63,269 nucleotides of DNA, taken from NCBI RefSeq assembly GCF_016583745.1, contig NZ_NRRQ01000010.1, positions 1 through 63,269 of the forward strand, given 5' to 3'. The stretch comes from Chromatium okenii. Its GTDB lineage: Bacteria > Pseudomonadota > Gammaproteobacteria > Chromatiales > Chromatiaceae. A model generated the notes under the pieces. That model was not told the DNA's origin. It was given only the letters and a program-made list of their open reading frames with translations, and did no database searches. Positions 37,701-47,146 of the stretch are shown piece after piece. How positions within the stretch are numbered: position 1 is the stretch's first letter; every line of letters begins with the position of its first letter. The translations under genes and the position numbers were made by a program.

Positions 37701-39629
37701 GTGCTGGGGTATCGCCCCGAAGAATTGGTTGGCAGCCATCATTTTTACGATCTGACACCAGAACCGGAGCGCGAGGCGTTAAAAGCGCAGGCGCTGGAGA
37801 TTTTTGCGCGGCACGGTCTGTTTCATGATTTGGTCAATCCCGCCCGGCACCGCGACGGTCGCCGCGTGTGGCTGCTGACGCACGGGCAACCATTCTTTGA
37901 CGCTGCCGGCACCTTGCTGGGTTATCGCGGCGCGGATCAAGACATCACAATTCGCCAAACGGCGCTGGCGCGATTGGAAGAGAGTGAAGCGCGGTTCCGC
38001 GTCGTGTTTGACCACGCGCCGCTGGGGATTGGGATTCCTGATCCGCAGCGGCGTTTTATCTACGTCAATCACGCCTACGCTCGCCTGCTCGGACGGGAGC
38101 GCGAGACGCTGATTGGTCGGTGCGTTGACGACATGATTCACCCCGACGACCGTCCCGCCATCGCGCAGCATTTTGCTGAACTCACCAGCGGCGTCCGCGA
38201 CAGTTATCAGCTCAATCGCCGCTATTTGCGCCCGAATGGTGACGTGGTGTGGGGCGATGTGCGGGTGACGTTGATTCCGAATTTAGCCGACAACGCGCCG
38301 TTGCCGGTGGCGATGGTGGAGGACATCACCGAGCGCCTCGCCGCGCAGGAACACAATCAACAGCTTCAGCGGGAGCTGGAGGCGACCCGCGAACGCGCCA
38401 CCATCGGTCATCTTGCCAGCGGCATTGCGCACGATTTCAACAACTTGCTGGGCGTGATGGATGCCAATCTCAGTTATCTCGGCGAATCTCTGCGGGAAAA
38501 CAATGATCCAGAAGTGGCGGAAGTGTTGGATGAAACCCAAAGCGCCTTGGGTCACGCCAAGGTCATCACGGCGGGAATGCTGTCACTGAGTCGCGCTGGC
38601 GGGATGCCGTGCGAAATCATTGAATTAAAGCAAGTCTTTGACGAATTGATCGCCATTTTGCGGCACCTGCTGCCGCGCAGCGTTGAGGCGCACTTTGACG
38701 TTGCTGAGACGGTGACGGCATTTAGCAACGCCGCTTTTTTGCAGGCGGCGCTGCTCAATCTGGTGCTCAATGCCCGTGATGCGATGCCGGACGGTGGGCA
38801 GTTGTCTGTGGTGGCAGTGCCGGTCGCAGATGCGCCGCCACCGCCGCGCTTGGGCACGGCACCGGCGGGAGCGCACGTTGCGATTCGCGTGACCGACACC
38901 GGGCACGGCATTCGCCCGGACACGTTGGCGCGAATTTTTGAGCCGCTGTTTTCCACCAAAGCCAAACAGCGCGGGCACGGGTTAGGGCTGTTTATGGTGC
39001 AGGAATTTGTGCTGCGCAGCGGAGCTGGGTTGACGGTGGATTCCGAAGTCGGCGAGGGCACCACGTTTTGTGTGCTGCTGCCGAGCATGGCAGCGGAGTC
39101 GGAGCTGGAGGCAGATGGCGCGGTGGAAATCGGTGCAGCGGAGGCGCTGGACTGTGCGCTGCTGGAGCCACTGCCTAAAATGGAGCGCGTGTTGCTGGTG
39201 GAGGATGATTCTTTAGTCCGCGAGGCGCTGGCGCGATTATTAACAACGCATGGTTTTTCTTGCACCTTAGCCACGCACGGCAATGAGGCGTTAGCGGTTT
39301 TGGCGTCTCATCCTGATGTTGATTGGGTATTGTCAGATATTGCGATGCCAATTATGGACGGCTTTAGTTTATTTGAAACGTTAGCGCGAGAACATCCAGA
39401 TTTGCCGGTGATTTTAATGAGCGGACAGGATTTGCGCCCGGATTGCCACATTGATTGTGAACATCATCATGCGTATTGCCCATTTGTATTGCGCAAACCC
39501 TTCAGCATTCAGCAATTGATGCGGACACTTGAAGTGGTGACAACGAATACAGAAAAACGTTGTTTACCAAATTTTTCCACTGTACTGACAATTGACAAAA
39601 TAAATAGAGGACTCTCGATTGATGAATAA
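34716..39629 (+). CDS. 1637-residue hybrid sensor histidine kinase (membrane sensor, five PAS, GAF, HK, receiver)
   Basis: Residues 1-~200 hold about six hydrophobic helices (MASE-like). A periplasmic stretch follows, and another membrane helix at ~330-350. Then PAS1 ~405-520, PAS2 ~528-645, PAS3 ~656-780, GAF ~788-960, PAS4 ~964-1080 and PAS5 ~1088-1210. The dimerisation domain has H-box [11 protein letters not shown] near 1235. The ATPase has [20 protein letters not shown] and GHGLGLFM. The receiver at ~1490-1605 has the acceptor Asp in [11 protein letters not shown]. The H-box is of the HDFNN type, common in PAS-rich hybrid kinases. The start is GTG 34716 without a strong ribosome site. 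The stop overlaps the chemoreceptor start by eight bases. Confidence 0.9.
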   Translation: MHFNPVQHFLFTLLLAGLALAGNAFHLPLFFGFDLIFGSIASFLALVWLGPLSGLFVAAAGSAYTFILWNHPYAILIFIAELLAVSAGREFARRRGRPFPPLALLDVLYWLGLGIPLVIVIYHFGLGMDWSQVALVALKQTLNGVLNSTLASIVLLAMALLHRPRGSIRIDELHFATLLMATLLPGLLLTAWDNRQHTQYMEMRLAQRLQLVARFTVQDWVAASAAANRPAPLATPADIARFSELLLGDEALQIRSVLQMALDEPADGKLRLRVPDESLFRTAQMKRYFGARYELAVPYSDERAVHISVSAAPLVKKAQEDALASLKLLGVLTGLALLIAHLGSRHLGLLLRQLTTSARALPVAIRDQVVWIAPPPSPFTEMDQLASTLELIGAALKTNFQLVETQRTNFRAFFDSLNDMVFITTLEGYILDFNPEVTRKLGYASYELLGTSILELHPAIFRQEAEQNVVQLCNGTSEGCTLPLVTKAGVQIPALARVWRGQWNGKECFFSISKDLSAEFAAREAMRQERELFASGPILTITWAMTDGWPIQNISANVTNLLGYTPAEMMHADFRYADLIHPDDMQGVFDEIQWYLKYRRDTFEQSYRLRLFSGEYRWFYDFTKVVRNEHGAVKEIRGYLLDQSHLKETQLALTRERQRLLNVIDGTRLGTWEWNIETGQLSINQYWADICGYTLAELVPISFATWQRLSHPDDLAKCEQRLQEHFVEGARYTCELRMRHKHGHWVWVLAEGSVVVRDAEGKPLVMAGTHTDISERKRGELDLRRREALDRLLVELATELVNAPANAVNLDAVIAQALRRLGRHLDRVYFYQADADGNLLTKTQEWLAPAAQLPSTLGHQLDLRQLHELRKLLYRNAPLIVPQCDQLPPPLALECAQIALPNAQSLLVVPVLATRLLGVIGLEAVRVPQRWSTNKTEFLRVYANLLASAMQRGQAFRSLNDSLARYDLLAQQTRSVAWEVDANGIFTYLSPLIESVLGYRPEELVGSHHFYDLTPEPEREALKAQALEIFARHGLFHDLVNPARHRDGRRVWLLTHGQPFFDAAGTLLGYRGADQDITIRQTALARLEESEARFRVVFDHAPLGIGIPDPQRRFIYVNHAYARLLGRERETLIGRCVDDMIHPDDRPAIAQHFAELTSGVRDSYQLNRRYLRPNGDVVWGDVRVTLIPNLADNAPLPVAMVEDITERLAAQEHNQQLQRELEATRERATIGHLASGIAHDFNNLLGVMDANLSYLGESLRENNDPEVAEVLDETQSALGHAKVITAGMLSLSRAGGMPCEIIELKQVFDELIAILRHLLPRSVEAHFDVAETVTAFSNAAFLQAALLNLVLNARDAMPDGGQLSVVAVPVADAPPPPRLGTAPAGAHVAIRVTDTGHGIRPDTLARIFEPLFSTKAKQRGHGLGLFMVQEFVLRSGAGLTVDSEVGEGTTFCVLLPSMAAESELEADGAVEIGAAEALDCALLEPLPKMERVLLVEDDSLVREALARLLTTHGFSCTLATHGNEALAVLASHPDVDWVLSDIAMPIMDGFSLFETLAREHPDLPVILMSGQDLRPDCHIDCEHHHAYCPFVLRKPFSIQQLMRTLEVVTTNTEKRCLPNFSTVLTIDKINRGLSIDE

Positions 39630-41529
39630 CTTAAAAATTCGCTCACGGATTTTAATTGGCTTTACCCTTGTTTTGCTGTTTACTATCGGCGTGAATTTAC
39701 CGTTGGTTTTATCGCAACTCACTACTTTAACCAACAGTGCGGAACGGAATCATCTTGACGATTTATACTTTTCTTTAAGTCATGCAATTACCGAACAAGG
39801 CGAACGTGCTTTAGGATTGAGCGCCGCAATTGCAAGTATGCCGGCAGTGCAGCAAGCCTTCGCTGCCGGAGATCGCGCCGCACTGACTGAACTCACTGTG
39901 CCCATCTTCACCCACCTGCGTGAGAAACACGATGTGCGGCAATTTCAATTCCTCACTGCGCCAGCAACCTCATTTCTGCGCGTTCACCTGCTCAACAAAT
40001 TCGGCGACGATCTGACCGCCATCCGCCGCACCATCATTGAAGCGAATCGCACGCAAAAACCGGTACACGGGCTGGAAAACGGCGTCGCCGGGCTGGGCGT
40101 GCGCGGCGTGGAACCCGTGTTTTATCAAGGGCGTCATCTCGGCGTGGTGGAGTTTGGGCTGTCATTCGATCAAGCCTTTTTCACCGCTTTTCAGCGCAGT
40201 TTTAACGCTGATGTCGCCCTGCAACTGCCTGATCAAAATGGTTTCAAAACCTTTGCTGGCACCATCGCCGGCGGCAGCGCCTTCACCCCGGAACAGTTAC
40301 AGCGCGGCATGAACGGCGACATCTTGCTGCGCCAGTTCGAGTATCAAGGGCATCCAGCGGTTGCTTACGGGCGCGTTATCAACGATTTTTCCGGGCAACC
40401 CGTCGGCATCTTGGAACTGTTGATTGATCGCAGCGCCGCCGCCGAGGTCTATCACGACACCTTGTTGGCGATTTTGGGCATCGGCAGCGGCTTGCTGCTA
40501 CTTGGCTTGATCTTCGCCGGCATCACCGCTCGCAGCATTACCCATCCACTCCACGCCAGCCTGCTCAATCTGCAAGCCATCGCGCACGGTGACGGCGATT
40601 TAACCCGCCGCCTTCCGCTCGACGGGCGCAACGAACTGAGCGATTTTGCTTTGGCATTCAATCAATTTGTGGATCGCATCCAAGACCTCGTGCGCCAAAC
40701 CACCGGCGCTGCGACGCAAGTCGGCGCGGCTGCTGAGGAACTCGCCCTCAACAGCGTTGAAACCAATCGCCAAATCATTCAAGAGCAAAACGAAACCGAT
40801 CAGGTGGCGACCGCCATCAACCAGATGACTGCGACCGTTGAGGAAGTGGCGCGTTACACCGCCGCTGCCGCGCAAAAAGTCAGAAATACTGCGCAGGAAG
40901 CGGACGCTGGCGACCAGCTCGCCCAGCAAACGGTGGTGGCGATTGAGGCGCTCGCCGCTGAAATTGAACAAGCAGGCGCGGTCATCACCCAATTAGCCGG
41001 CAACAGTCACCAAATCGGTGCGGTGTTAGATGTGATTCGTGGCATCGCCGAACAAACCAACTTGCTGGCGCTCAATGCCGCGATTGAAGCCGCTCGCGCT
41101 GGTGAGCAGGGACGCGGGTTTGCGGTGGTGGCGGCGGAAGTACGCACCTTGGCGAGTCGCACCCGCGCTTCCATTGAAGACATCCGCGATAAAATTGAGC
41201 GGGTGCAAGCTGGCGCAAATGGCGCGGTGGCAACGATTGCCCGCAGTCAAACGCAAGCCGGTGTCAGCGTCGATCAAGCGCGGCAAGCCAGCGTGTCATT
41301 CAAAACGATCAGCACCGCCATCATGGAAGTGAATGATCTCAATACACAAATCGCCAGCGCCGCTGAACAACAAACCGCCGTTGCTGAGGAAATCAATCGC
41401 AATATCCACATCATCTCCAGCTCCACCACGCAAACGGCTTCCAGCTCGCTGCATGTCGTGCAGGCGAGCGAGGCGCTGGCGCGATTGGCGGTGGAATTGC
41501 AAAACAGCGTCGGACGCTTTCGGGCTTAA
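39622..41529 (+). CDS. Methyl-accepting chemotaxis protein
   Basis: About 635 residues. Transmembrane 1 at ~10-30, a periplasmic ligand-binding domain of double-Cache type (~35-280), transmembrane 2 at ~285-305, and a HAMP domain. The cytoplasmic signalling hairpin carries the core [20 protein letters not shown] and [16 protein letters not shown]. No CheB/CheR pentapeptide is seen at the C-terminus (ends SVGRFRA). AGAGGA precedes ATG 39622. The 8-bp overlap with the hybrid kinase gene suggests both are made together and may share a signalling task. Confidence 0.93.
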   Translation: MNNLKIRSRILIGFTLVLLFTIGVNLPLVLSQLTTLTNSAERNHLDDLYFSLSHAITEQGERALGLSAAIASMPAVQQAFAAGDRAALTELTVPIFTHLREKHDVRQFQFLTAPATSFLRVHLLNKFGDDLTAIRRTIIEANRTQKPVHGLENGVAGLGVRGVEPVFYQGRHLGVVEFGLSFDQAFFTAFQRSFNADVALQLPDQNGFKTFAGTIAGGSAFTPEQLQRGMNGDILLRQFEYQGHPAVAYGRVINDFSGQPVGILELLIDRSAAAEVYHDTLLAILGIGSGLLLLGLIFAGITARSITHPLHASLLNLQAIAHGDGDLTRRLPLDGRNELSDFALAFNQFVDRIQDLVRQTTGAATQVGAAAEELALNSVETNRQIIQEQNETDQVATAINQMTATVEEVARYTAAAAQKVRNTAQEADAGDQLAQQTVVAIEALAAEIEQAGAVITQLAGNSHQIGAVLDVIRGIAEQTNLLALNAAIEAARAGEQGRGFAVVAAEVRTLASRTRASIEDIRDKIERVQAGANGAVATIARSQTQAGVSVDQARQASVSFKTISTAIMEVNDLNTQIASAAEQQTAVAEEINRNIHIISSSTTQTASSSLHVVQASEALARLAVELQNSVGRFRA

Positions 41530-41533
41530 AAAG

Positions 41534-41604
41534 AAGTTTTCAGTTGTCAGTTAGCGGTTGTCAGTAAAAAGCACGGTTGTTACTGATAACTGAAAACTGA
41601 CAAC
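41534..41604. repeat. Palindromic repeat of the CAGTTGTCAGT family after the chemoreceptor gene
   Basis: TTTTCAGTTGTCAGTTAGCGG on the left and ACTGATAACTGAAAACTGAC on the right can pair imperfectly. It lies between the chemoreceptor stop and mlaD and may also act as a terminator. Confidence 0.65.
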
Positions 41605-41662
41605 GCAATCAAACTGACAATTCAATCAAAATCACTCCTAAACCACATCAAATGAAACGCTT

Positions 41663-42130
41663 ATGAATAAACGTTATGGAATTGAGGTCATGGTTGGCCT
41701 GTTTATGGTGATTGGCGTGCTGGCGCTGTTTTTCTTGGCGATGCGCGTGAGCAATCTCAATCTCAACGCCACCGCCGAGGGTTATCGCCTCACCGCCCGC
41801 TTTAGCAACGTCGGCAGCATCAAAGTCCGTTCGCCGGTGACAATGGCGGGAGTGCGGGTGGGACGAGTGGAAGCGGTGCGGTTTGACAAAGCCAGTTATG
41901 AGGCCATCGTCACGCTGCGCATTGACGCCGGGGTCGATACCATTCCTGATGACACCTTCGCCAACATCTTCACCTCCGGCTTGTTGGGCGAGCAATATCT
42001 GGCACTCGCGCCGGGCGGCAGTCCTGAATATCTGCGCGACGGCGACACCATCGCCAATACGCAGTCAGCACTGGTGTTAGAACAAATGATTGGTCAATTT
42101 CTTTTCAAAAAAGCCGAAGCAGGTAGTTGA
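41663..42130 (+). CDS. mlaD: Lipid-transport MCE protein MlaD
   Basis: 155 residues. One N-terminal membrane helix (VMVGLFMVIGVLALFFLAM), then a single MCE domain (LTARFSNVGSIKVRSPVTMAGVRVG) and the conserved FTSGLLGEQYLAL. MlaD forms a periplasmic hexamer that passes phospholipids between MlaC and the MlaFE transporter to keep the outer membrane asymmetric. mlaF and mlaE, normally just upstream, are not here: a chemoreceptor gene and a palindromic repeat precede it. mlaC starts immediately after the stop. Confidence 0.93.
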   Translation: MNKRYGIEVMVGLFMVIGVLALFFLAMRVSNLNLNATAEGYRLTARFSNVGSIKVRSPVTMAGVRVGRVEAVRFDKASYEAIVTLRIDAGVDTIPDDTFANIFTSGLLGEQYLALAPGGSPEYLRDGDTIANTQSALVLEQMIGQFLFKKAEAGS

Positions 42131-42757
42131 ATGTTGCAACAACGACGTGGGTTTTTAATGGGATGTTTACTGCTGCCGCTGCTGTGGAGCAGCGCGGGTT
42201 GGGCGGGTGATGCTGCCAGTGATGCCACTGTGTTGGTGCAGCGCACTGCGGAAAAAATCATCAAAACGCTCGAAGCCCGCCGTGCCGAAGTGCAGCGCCA
42301 GCCGGCGCTGATTTACGCGATGATTGATGACATCGTCGCCCCGCATTTTGATTTTGAGCGCATCACGCAGGGCGCATTGGGACAAGCGTGGCGGCAGGCA
42401 TCGGCGGAGCAGCAGCGCCAACTGGTGAACGGTTTTAAGCAAGTGCTCATCCGCACCTACGCCCGCTCACTGTTGAGTTATTCCGGTGAGGAAATCCGCT
42501 ATTTGCCCGCCAAACCCGGCAGCAAATCCTCCACCGTCACCGTTGCAACTGAAGTGCAGCAGCCGGGCGCGGCACCCATTCCGGTCAATTATCGGATGCA
42601 CAACACCAGCGGCGCGTGGCAGGTTTATGACGTGGTGATTAGCGATGCCAGCTTGGTCGGCAATTACCGCACCAGCTTTGCGGATGAAATTCGTAAAAGC
42701 GGGATTGATGGGTTGATTGCGAAGTTGGGCGATATGAACCGGCAAGGGCGGGATTGA
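42131..42757 (+). CDS. mlaC: Phospholipid-binding periplasmic protein MlaC
   Basis: 208 residues. A signal sequence ends near GWAGD. The family core is IVAPHFDFERITQGALGQAW, then FKQVLIRTYARSLLSYSGEE and VYDVVISDASLVGNYRTSF. It shuttles phospholipids across the periplasm. It starts directly after mlaD. Confidence 0.94.
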   Translation: MLQQRRGFLMGCLLLPLLWSSAGWAGDAASDATVLVQRTAEKIIKTLEARRAEVQRQPALIYAMIDDIVAPHFDFERITQGALGQAWRQASAEQQRQLVNGFKQVLIRTYARSLLSYSGEEIRYLPAKPGSKSSTVTVATEVQQPGAAPIPVNYRMHNTSGAWQVYDVVISDASLVGNYRTSFADEIRKSGIDGLIAKLGDMNRQGRD

Positions 42758-42760
42758 GCC

Positions 42761-43105
42761 ATGACAGCACCGCAAGCTGCGTTCACCGTCGTCAGCCCCG
42801 GCTGTTATCAGTTGACTGGCGCGATTGGTCTCAACGCCATCACGCGCTTGGCAACTGACGCTGCCGTCCTCTTTCGTGCGCAGGCACAGCGCGGCGCGGG
42901 CGTGGCGGAGGTGGATTTGTCAGGGCTGACGGCGACCACCAGTGCGGTGCTGGCGCTGCTGTTGGAATGCGCGGAACTCGCCCGCGAGCGCAGCATCCGT
43001 TTGACTTATCACCATTTGCCCGCACCGCTGGCGCGGTTAGCGGCGATGTCCAATCTGCTGCCGTTGCTGCCGCTGGCACCGGCAGCGCCGTCTCAAACCG
43101 GCTGA
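42761..43105 (+). CDS. mlaB: STAS-domain protein MlaB
   Basis: 114 residues with a STAS fold: VAEVDLSGLTATTSAVLALL carries the conserved Ser/Thr site of MlaB, the cytoplasmic regulator that binds the ATPase MlaF. Third gene of mlaDCB. The end overlaps the end of the convergent mutM by 13 bases. Confidence 0.85.
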   Translation: MTAPQAAFTVVSPGCYQLTGAIGLNAITRLATDAAVLFRAQAQRGAGVAEVDLSGLTATTSAVLALLLECAELARERSIRLTYHHLPAPLARLAAMSNLLPLLPLAPAAPSQTG

Positions 43106-43923
43106 CACTGCGGACAAAAAAAGCTCGCCCGCTGCCCAATTGGCAGCTCCTGCACCAGCGTCCCGCACACCCGACACGGCTGCCCGCAGCGCCCATAAAC
43201 CCGCAACGTTTGGGCGAAATAGCCGGGCTGACCGTCTTCCCGCACAAAATCCTTCACCGTCGTCCCGCCCTGCGCAATCGACGCCTGCAACAACGGCGGA
43301 ATCACCGCTGCCAGCCGCTGATACTCTTCTGCATTCAAACGGTTACACGGACGCGCTGGATGAATGCCCGCTAAAAACAGCGACTCGCTGGCGTAAATGT
43401 TGCCGACGCCGACCACCGCCGCACCATCCATGAGAAATGTTTTGATCGGCACCCGTCGCCGCTGACTCAGCGCGTGCAGATGCTCGCCGCTGAACTCGGC
43501 AGCAAATGGCTCCACGCCGAGATGACACAGCAACGGATGGCTGATCAGCGCCTCCTCCGGCGTCAGCGCCAGCCACAGCACCAGCCCGAAGCGGCGCGGA
43601 TCGTGAAAACGCAGCCGTTGCCCGCTGCCGAGCGCCAGCTCCAGATGATCGTGCGGACGCAGCGGCGTGGCGGCGGTGGTAATGCGCAAACTGCCGGTCA
43701 TGCCCAAATGCACCAACAGGCACCCGCGTTCCAGCGCCAGCAACAGGTATTTGGCGCGACGACTTAACGCGCCGATGGTTTGACCGCTGACCTGCGCCGC
43801 AAACTCTGGCGGAATCGGCTGGCGCAACTGCGGATTGCGCACCGTCACCTGCACGATGCGCTGCCCCTCTAAATGCGGGCGCACTCCGCGCAGCGTCGTT
43901 TCAACTTCGGGTAATTCAGGCAT
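43093..43923 (-). CDS. mutM: Formamidopyrimidine-DNA glycosylase
   Basis: 276 residues from ATG 43923: MPELPEVETTLRGV, with the Pro catalytic base exposed after Met removal and Glu at position 3. The helix-two-turn-helix includes GVGNIYASESLFLAGIHP. The C-terminal zinc finger is CRVCGTLVQ...FFCPQC, and the DNA-binding Lys lies in RAKYLLL. It removes 8-oxoguanine and nicks the abasic site. It is downstream of the ABC export cluster on the same strand with a 49-bp gap. Confidence 0.95.
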   Translation of the reverse strand: MPELPEVETTLRGVRPHLEGQRIVQVTVRNPQLRQPIPPEFAAQVSGQTIGALSRRAKYLLLALERGCLLVHLGMTGSLRITTAATPLRPHDHLELALGSGQRLRFHDPRRFGLVLWLALTPEEALISHPLLCHLGVEPFAAEFSGEHLHALSQRRRVPIKTFLMDGAAVVGVGNIYASESLFLAGIHPARPCNRLNAEEYQRLAAVIPPLLQASIAQGGTTVKDFVREDGQPGYFAQTLRVYGRCGQPCRVCGTLVQELPIGQRASFFCPQCQPV

Positions 43924-43972
43924 CGGCGTGACCGGGTAATTAACGAAAAGGCGCAGCGGGAGCTGCGGGTGC

Positions 43973-45019
43973 TCATTCGGGCGCTGGCGCAAACGGATCA
44001 GCGCCAAAACCAGCCGGCACTTCTTTATCCGGTTCACCGGGCAAGCTGCGCGGCGCTGGCTGCAGCGGATGTTCCACCCCGTCTGCCGTCACCCGCACCG
44101 CCGGAGGTGCCTCATCATCTGGCACCGCAGTTGGGTCTGGCGCATCTGCTGCATCTGGCACCGCAGTTGGGTCTGGCGCATCTGCTGCTGGCGCAGGATT
44201 GGGATCAAGCGCCGTCGGATCGACCGTCAACATCGGCGCAGTCGTGAGCACATACAGCAACATTGGCGTGGATGTCCCCGGCGCAGCCGCAAGCTGCACT
44301 GCCGGATTTAGCGGCAGCGCCAGCCACCAGCGCCGTCGATCTGCGGACACGGCAAATTGCAACTGCGTTCCGTCGGCACCGCGCACCATCACCGGCGTCA
44401 ATTCCGGTGGTGCCTCCGTCGCCAACTCCAAACGTTCCGCAGTCATGCCCGTCAATGCCGTCAGCGCCTCAGTCGCCAGCGGCACATCGTTGAGACGCCC
44501 GAAGACCGGCGCGAACTCCGGCGGCAACAATTGGCGCGACAAATACGCCAGCGGCGGCGCAATCAACGCCGGATACACCCGATCATCAATGAGATGCACC
44601 AAACCCTCGCTGGCGACGTAGCGATGATGCGCGATGGGATCAATGCCACCGAAAGCGAATTCTAACGTATTGAGTCGCAAGCGAATTTTGGGCGCAGTCA
44701 AACCAAGCTGATCGCGGGAGGTCGCCGGTTCCGGCAAGGTGCGCAGCACCGGCGTGTCTAAAATAGCCAGCAGACGCTTGACCTGTTGCGCCTCCGCTGC
44801 GAGTTGATATGGCGCTTCCATTTGCCACCCGCTCGGCGTCCGTCCCAGCGTGATCGTCGGCTCGCCCTCGCGCTCGATCTCAATCAACAGCAAATCCGCT
44901 GCGACCAAATCCGACAACGTCGGCGGCGTGCGGGCAGCGGTGAGATCGCGCTGAATCGCCGCGATCAGCACGACCACCAGCGCCAGCAGTAACAGATTGA
45001 TTATCCAGCGTATGATCAT
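43973..45019 (-). CDS. DUF4340-type periplasmic/membrane-anchored protein
   Basis: 348 residues. An N-terminal membrane helix (WIINLLLLALVVVLIAAI) anchors a largely beta, extracytoplasmic DUF4340 domain. The C-terminal part has a duplicated Pro/Asp-rich motif, DAPDPTAVPD, from a 36-bp tandem repeat. It follows the GldG-like gene immediately. DUF4340 proteins commonly accompany Gld-type ABC exporters; the biochemical role is unknown. Confidence 0.8.
   Translation of the reverse strand: MIIRWIINLLLLALVVVLIAAIQRDLTAARTPPTLSDLVAADLLLIEIEREGEPTITLGRTPSGWQMEAPYQLAAEAQQVKRLLAILDTPVLRTLPEPATSRDQLGLTAPKIRLRLNTLEFAFGGIDPIAHHRYVASEGLVHLIDDRVYPALIAPPLAYLSRQLLPPEFAPVFGRLNDVPLATEALTALTGMTAERLELATEAPPELTPVMVRGADGTQLQFAVSADRRRWWLALPLNPAVQLAAAPGTSTPMLLYVLTTAPMLTVDPTALDPNPAPAADAPDPTAVPDAADAPDPTAVPDDEAPPAVRVTADGVEHPLQPAPRSLPGEPDKEVPAGFGADPFAPAPE
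44116..44187. repeat. Two 36-bp tandem repeats within the DUF4340 gene
   Basis: Two consecutive identical 36-bp units beginning CATCTGGCACCGCAG each encode 12 residues. Slippage would be in frame. Not a CRISPR: no spacers. Confidence 0.85.
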
Positions 45020-46405
45020 TTAGCGTCTCCGCCCCCGTCGCCAGCGCACCATCACGCCGATGCTGAGAAATAGCACCGGCAAAATCACCAACGTTCCCGC
45101 GCCCAGCAGCGTCCGCTCAATGTCCGACAACGCCAACGGCGCGACCGCCGCTGCTGGCGCTGGCAGCTCCAGCAAAGCGTCTTCTTGACTGAGCCAGCGC
45201 AGCAGCCGCAGCCCCAGCGCCCGATTGCCGTGTTGGTTGAGAGACGCATTGCCGAGAAAATCGCCGTCACCGACGATCACCACCCGCTGTTCTCGCGCCG
45301 CCGTCGTGCCCACGCTCGGCAAAGTGCGCGTCAGCGCCAGCACCACCGGCAACGGCCCGCGCATCTCGCCAATCAACTCATCGCGGTCAATCTGCGCGAC
45401 GATGCGCCCGGTTTCGTTCCAACTCTGGTTCCCCGTCGCCAAAAAGCTGGTCAAGGTCCAGCTCGGCGCAACCGTCGCCTCAAATGCCACGCAGCCGGGC
45501 AACAGTGCTGGCGCGGTCAGCTCGCTGCCGAGCGCGTCGGGCGGATAATCAGCAATCACCGCCACCGTCGGCGTATCGAGATGGAGCTGCGCGGCAGCGG
45601 GATCGACCACCACGCCCGGCAACAGCGTCAACCCGAGCTGCGCTGCCAGCGGTTCTAAACCGTTGAGATCGCCCGGATCCAGCAGCCACAGCAAGTTACC
45701 GCCGCGATCTAAATAACGACTTAAACTCTCGATTTCATTGGGAAAAAAGGCAACTTGCGGCGTAGATAACAGCACCAGCCGCGTGTTGTCTGGCACCTCT
45801 TTGATGAGCGTGAAATCGAGCGGCCGCGCCAGATAACCCTGCGCTTTAAGCTCGCGCCCCAGCCGTCCGAAATCAGTCGGCGCAGTGCCCGTCAGCGCCC
45901 GCTCGCCATGCCCTTCGATGACCGCCAGCCACGGCGAGCGGCTTTCCGTCAGCCGCGCAATCGCGCCACTCAGCGCCCGCTCACTGAGCTCTTTGAGCGT
46001 TTCGCGCCGCCCGCGATATTCGAGCAACAATTGCCCCACCAACGCGACCTCGGCATCCCGCGCCTGTTCGGGGAAGCGCTGCGGATCAAGATAATAAATC
46101 TCCAAAGTCGGCACTGCTTGGACATAACGCGCCAAGAAGCGTTTGATTTGATTGGCAATTGCGCTATCAGTTGCCGCAAAAACCGTCAACCGCAGCGGCG
46201 CATCAAGGCGCTGTAAAATCGCCACACTTTCGCGGCTCAGGCTATTGTGCGCAGCCAGCGTCACATCCCAAGCGCGATCATGGCGAGCCACCAACCAGCC
46301 GCCACAAATCACCGTCGTGAATAATAAAATCACGAATACCGCATCAACGCTGGGACGATGAACACGGCGCAATTGCGAGCGCAAACGAGATGCCAAGTTG
46401 CTCAT
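45020..46405 (-). CDS. GldG-like ABC transport auxiliary protein
   Basis: 461 residues. A membrane helix (VDAVFVILLFTTVICGGWLV) follows a basic N-terminus. Then comes the GldG domain: SLSRESVAILQRLDAPLRLTVF, VIEGHGERAL and a segment with DRGGNLLWLLDPGD. A C-terminal membrane helix (LVILPVLFLSIGVMV) ends in an Arg-rich tail. In other bacteria GldG works with GldA/GldF, the ATPase and permease, and both equivalents are adjacent upstream. The exported substrate is unknown here. Confidence 0.85.
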   Translation of the reverse strand: MSNLASRLRSQLRRVHRPSVDAVFVILLFTTVICGGWLVARHDRAWDVTLAAHNSLSRESVAILQRLDAPLRLTVFAATDSAIANQIKRFLARYVQAVPTLEIYYLDPQRFPEQARDAEVALVGQLLLEYRGRRETLKELSERALSGAIARLTESRSPWLAVIEGHGERALTGTAPTDFGRLGRELKAQGYLARPLDFTLIKEVPDNTRLVLLSTPQVAFFPNEIESLSRYLDRGGNLLWLLDPGDLNGLEPLAAQLGLTLLPGVVVDPAAAQLHLDTPTVAVIADYPPDALGSELTAPALLPGCVAFEATVAPSWTLTSFLATGNQSWNETGRIVAQIDRDELIGEMRGPLPVVLALTRTLPSVGTTAAREQRVVIVGDGDFLGNASLNQHGNRALGLRLLRWLSQEDALLELPAPAAAVAPLALSDIERTLLGAGTLVILPVLFLSIGVMVRWRRGRRR

Positions 46406-46408
46406 AAC

Positions 46409-47146
46409 TTATTGTAGATAACGATTGGTGAGTCGGCGCTGCGTTAGCAGTAAAAAAAACAGAATAAAAAAGCCAAAATAAGCCAGATCACTGAGGCGAA
46501 TGGTGCCGATTAAACACCAAAACAGATGTTCATTCCACGTCAGCCACTCGAATAAAGACAGCGTCGTCGCCGTGAATTGTTCAGCGCGTCCAATAATAGA
46601 TAATAATAACAACATGCTCAACGCAATAAAGACTGCCGTGCCCGGCTGCGCCGTTAAACTCGACGCATATAAACCAACCGCCGCAAATAATGCAGCCGCT
46701 AACCACAATCCCAAGGTCGCCGCCGCGAGTTGCTCATAATCTAATTCGGCGCTATATGCCAATAACAACACATTCACCAGCGGCAACAGACATAACGGCG
46801 TGATTAAAATGAGTAAACCGATAAATTTACCCAGCACCACCGTGACCATTCGCACGGGTGCCGCACTGATGAGATCAAAGCGTCCATCTTGGAATTCACT
46901 GCTTAATAAGCGCATCGCCAATAAAGGCGCAGCAAACATGATGAGAATAGCGGCAAATCCGAATACATTGAGCGTCAATTCTTGGGTCAGCGTGACGGTG
47001 CGCCCGGCAGCCTCTAAACCACTAAAGCGTTCAATCACTTGTAAGAATATCCACGCTAAAATTATCTGCCCGCCAGTGAGTAAAATCCAAGGTAATGAAG
47101 TGACAAATGCACTGCGGACTTCGCGTCCAACCATGATGCCGATCAT
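46409..47146 (-). CDS. ABC-2 type permease (GldF-like)
   Basis: 245 residues with six hydrophobic helices. LLSSEFQDGRFDLISAAPVR is the typical cytoplasmic loop of ABC-2 permeases. Its start overlaps the stop of the ATPase gene by four bases, and the GldG-like gene begins three bases after its stop. Confidence 0.88.
   Translation of the reverse strand: MIGIMVGREVRSAFVTSLPWILLTGGQIILAWIFLQVIERFSGLEAAGRTVTLTQELTLNVFGFAAILIMFAAPLLAMRLLSSEFQDGRFDLISAAPVRMVTVVLGKFIGLLILITPLCLLPLVNVLLLAYSAELDYEQLAAATLGLWLAAALFAAVGLYASSLTAQPGTAVFIALSMLLLLSIIGRAEQFTATTLSLFEWLTWNEHLFWCLIGTIRLSDLAYFGFFILFFLLLTQRRLTNRYLQ

Noticed and set aside
43093-43105. A frameshift at the mlaB/mutM junction
   Set aside because: Both C-termini look complete; a 13-base convergent overlap is enough to explain it.
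44116-44187. Short CRISPR array
   Set aside because: The two units are directly adjacent without spacers and lie in frame inside a gene.
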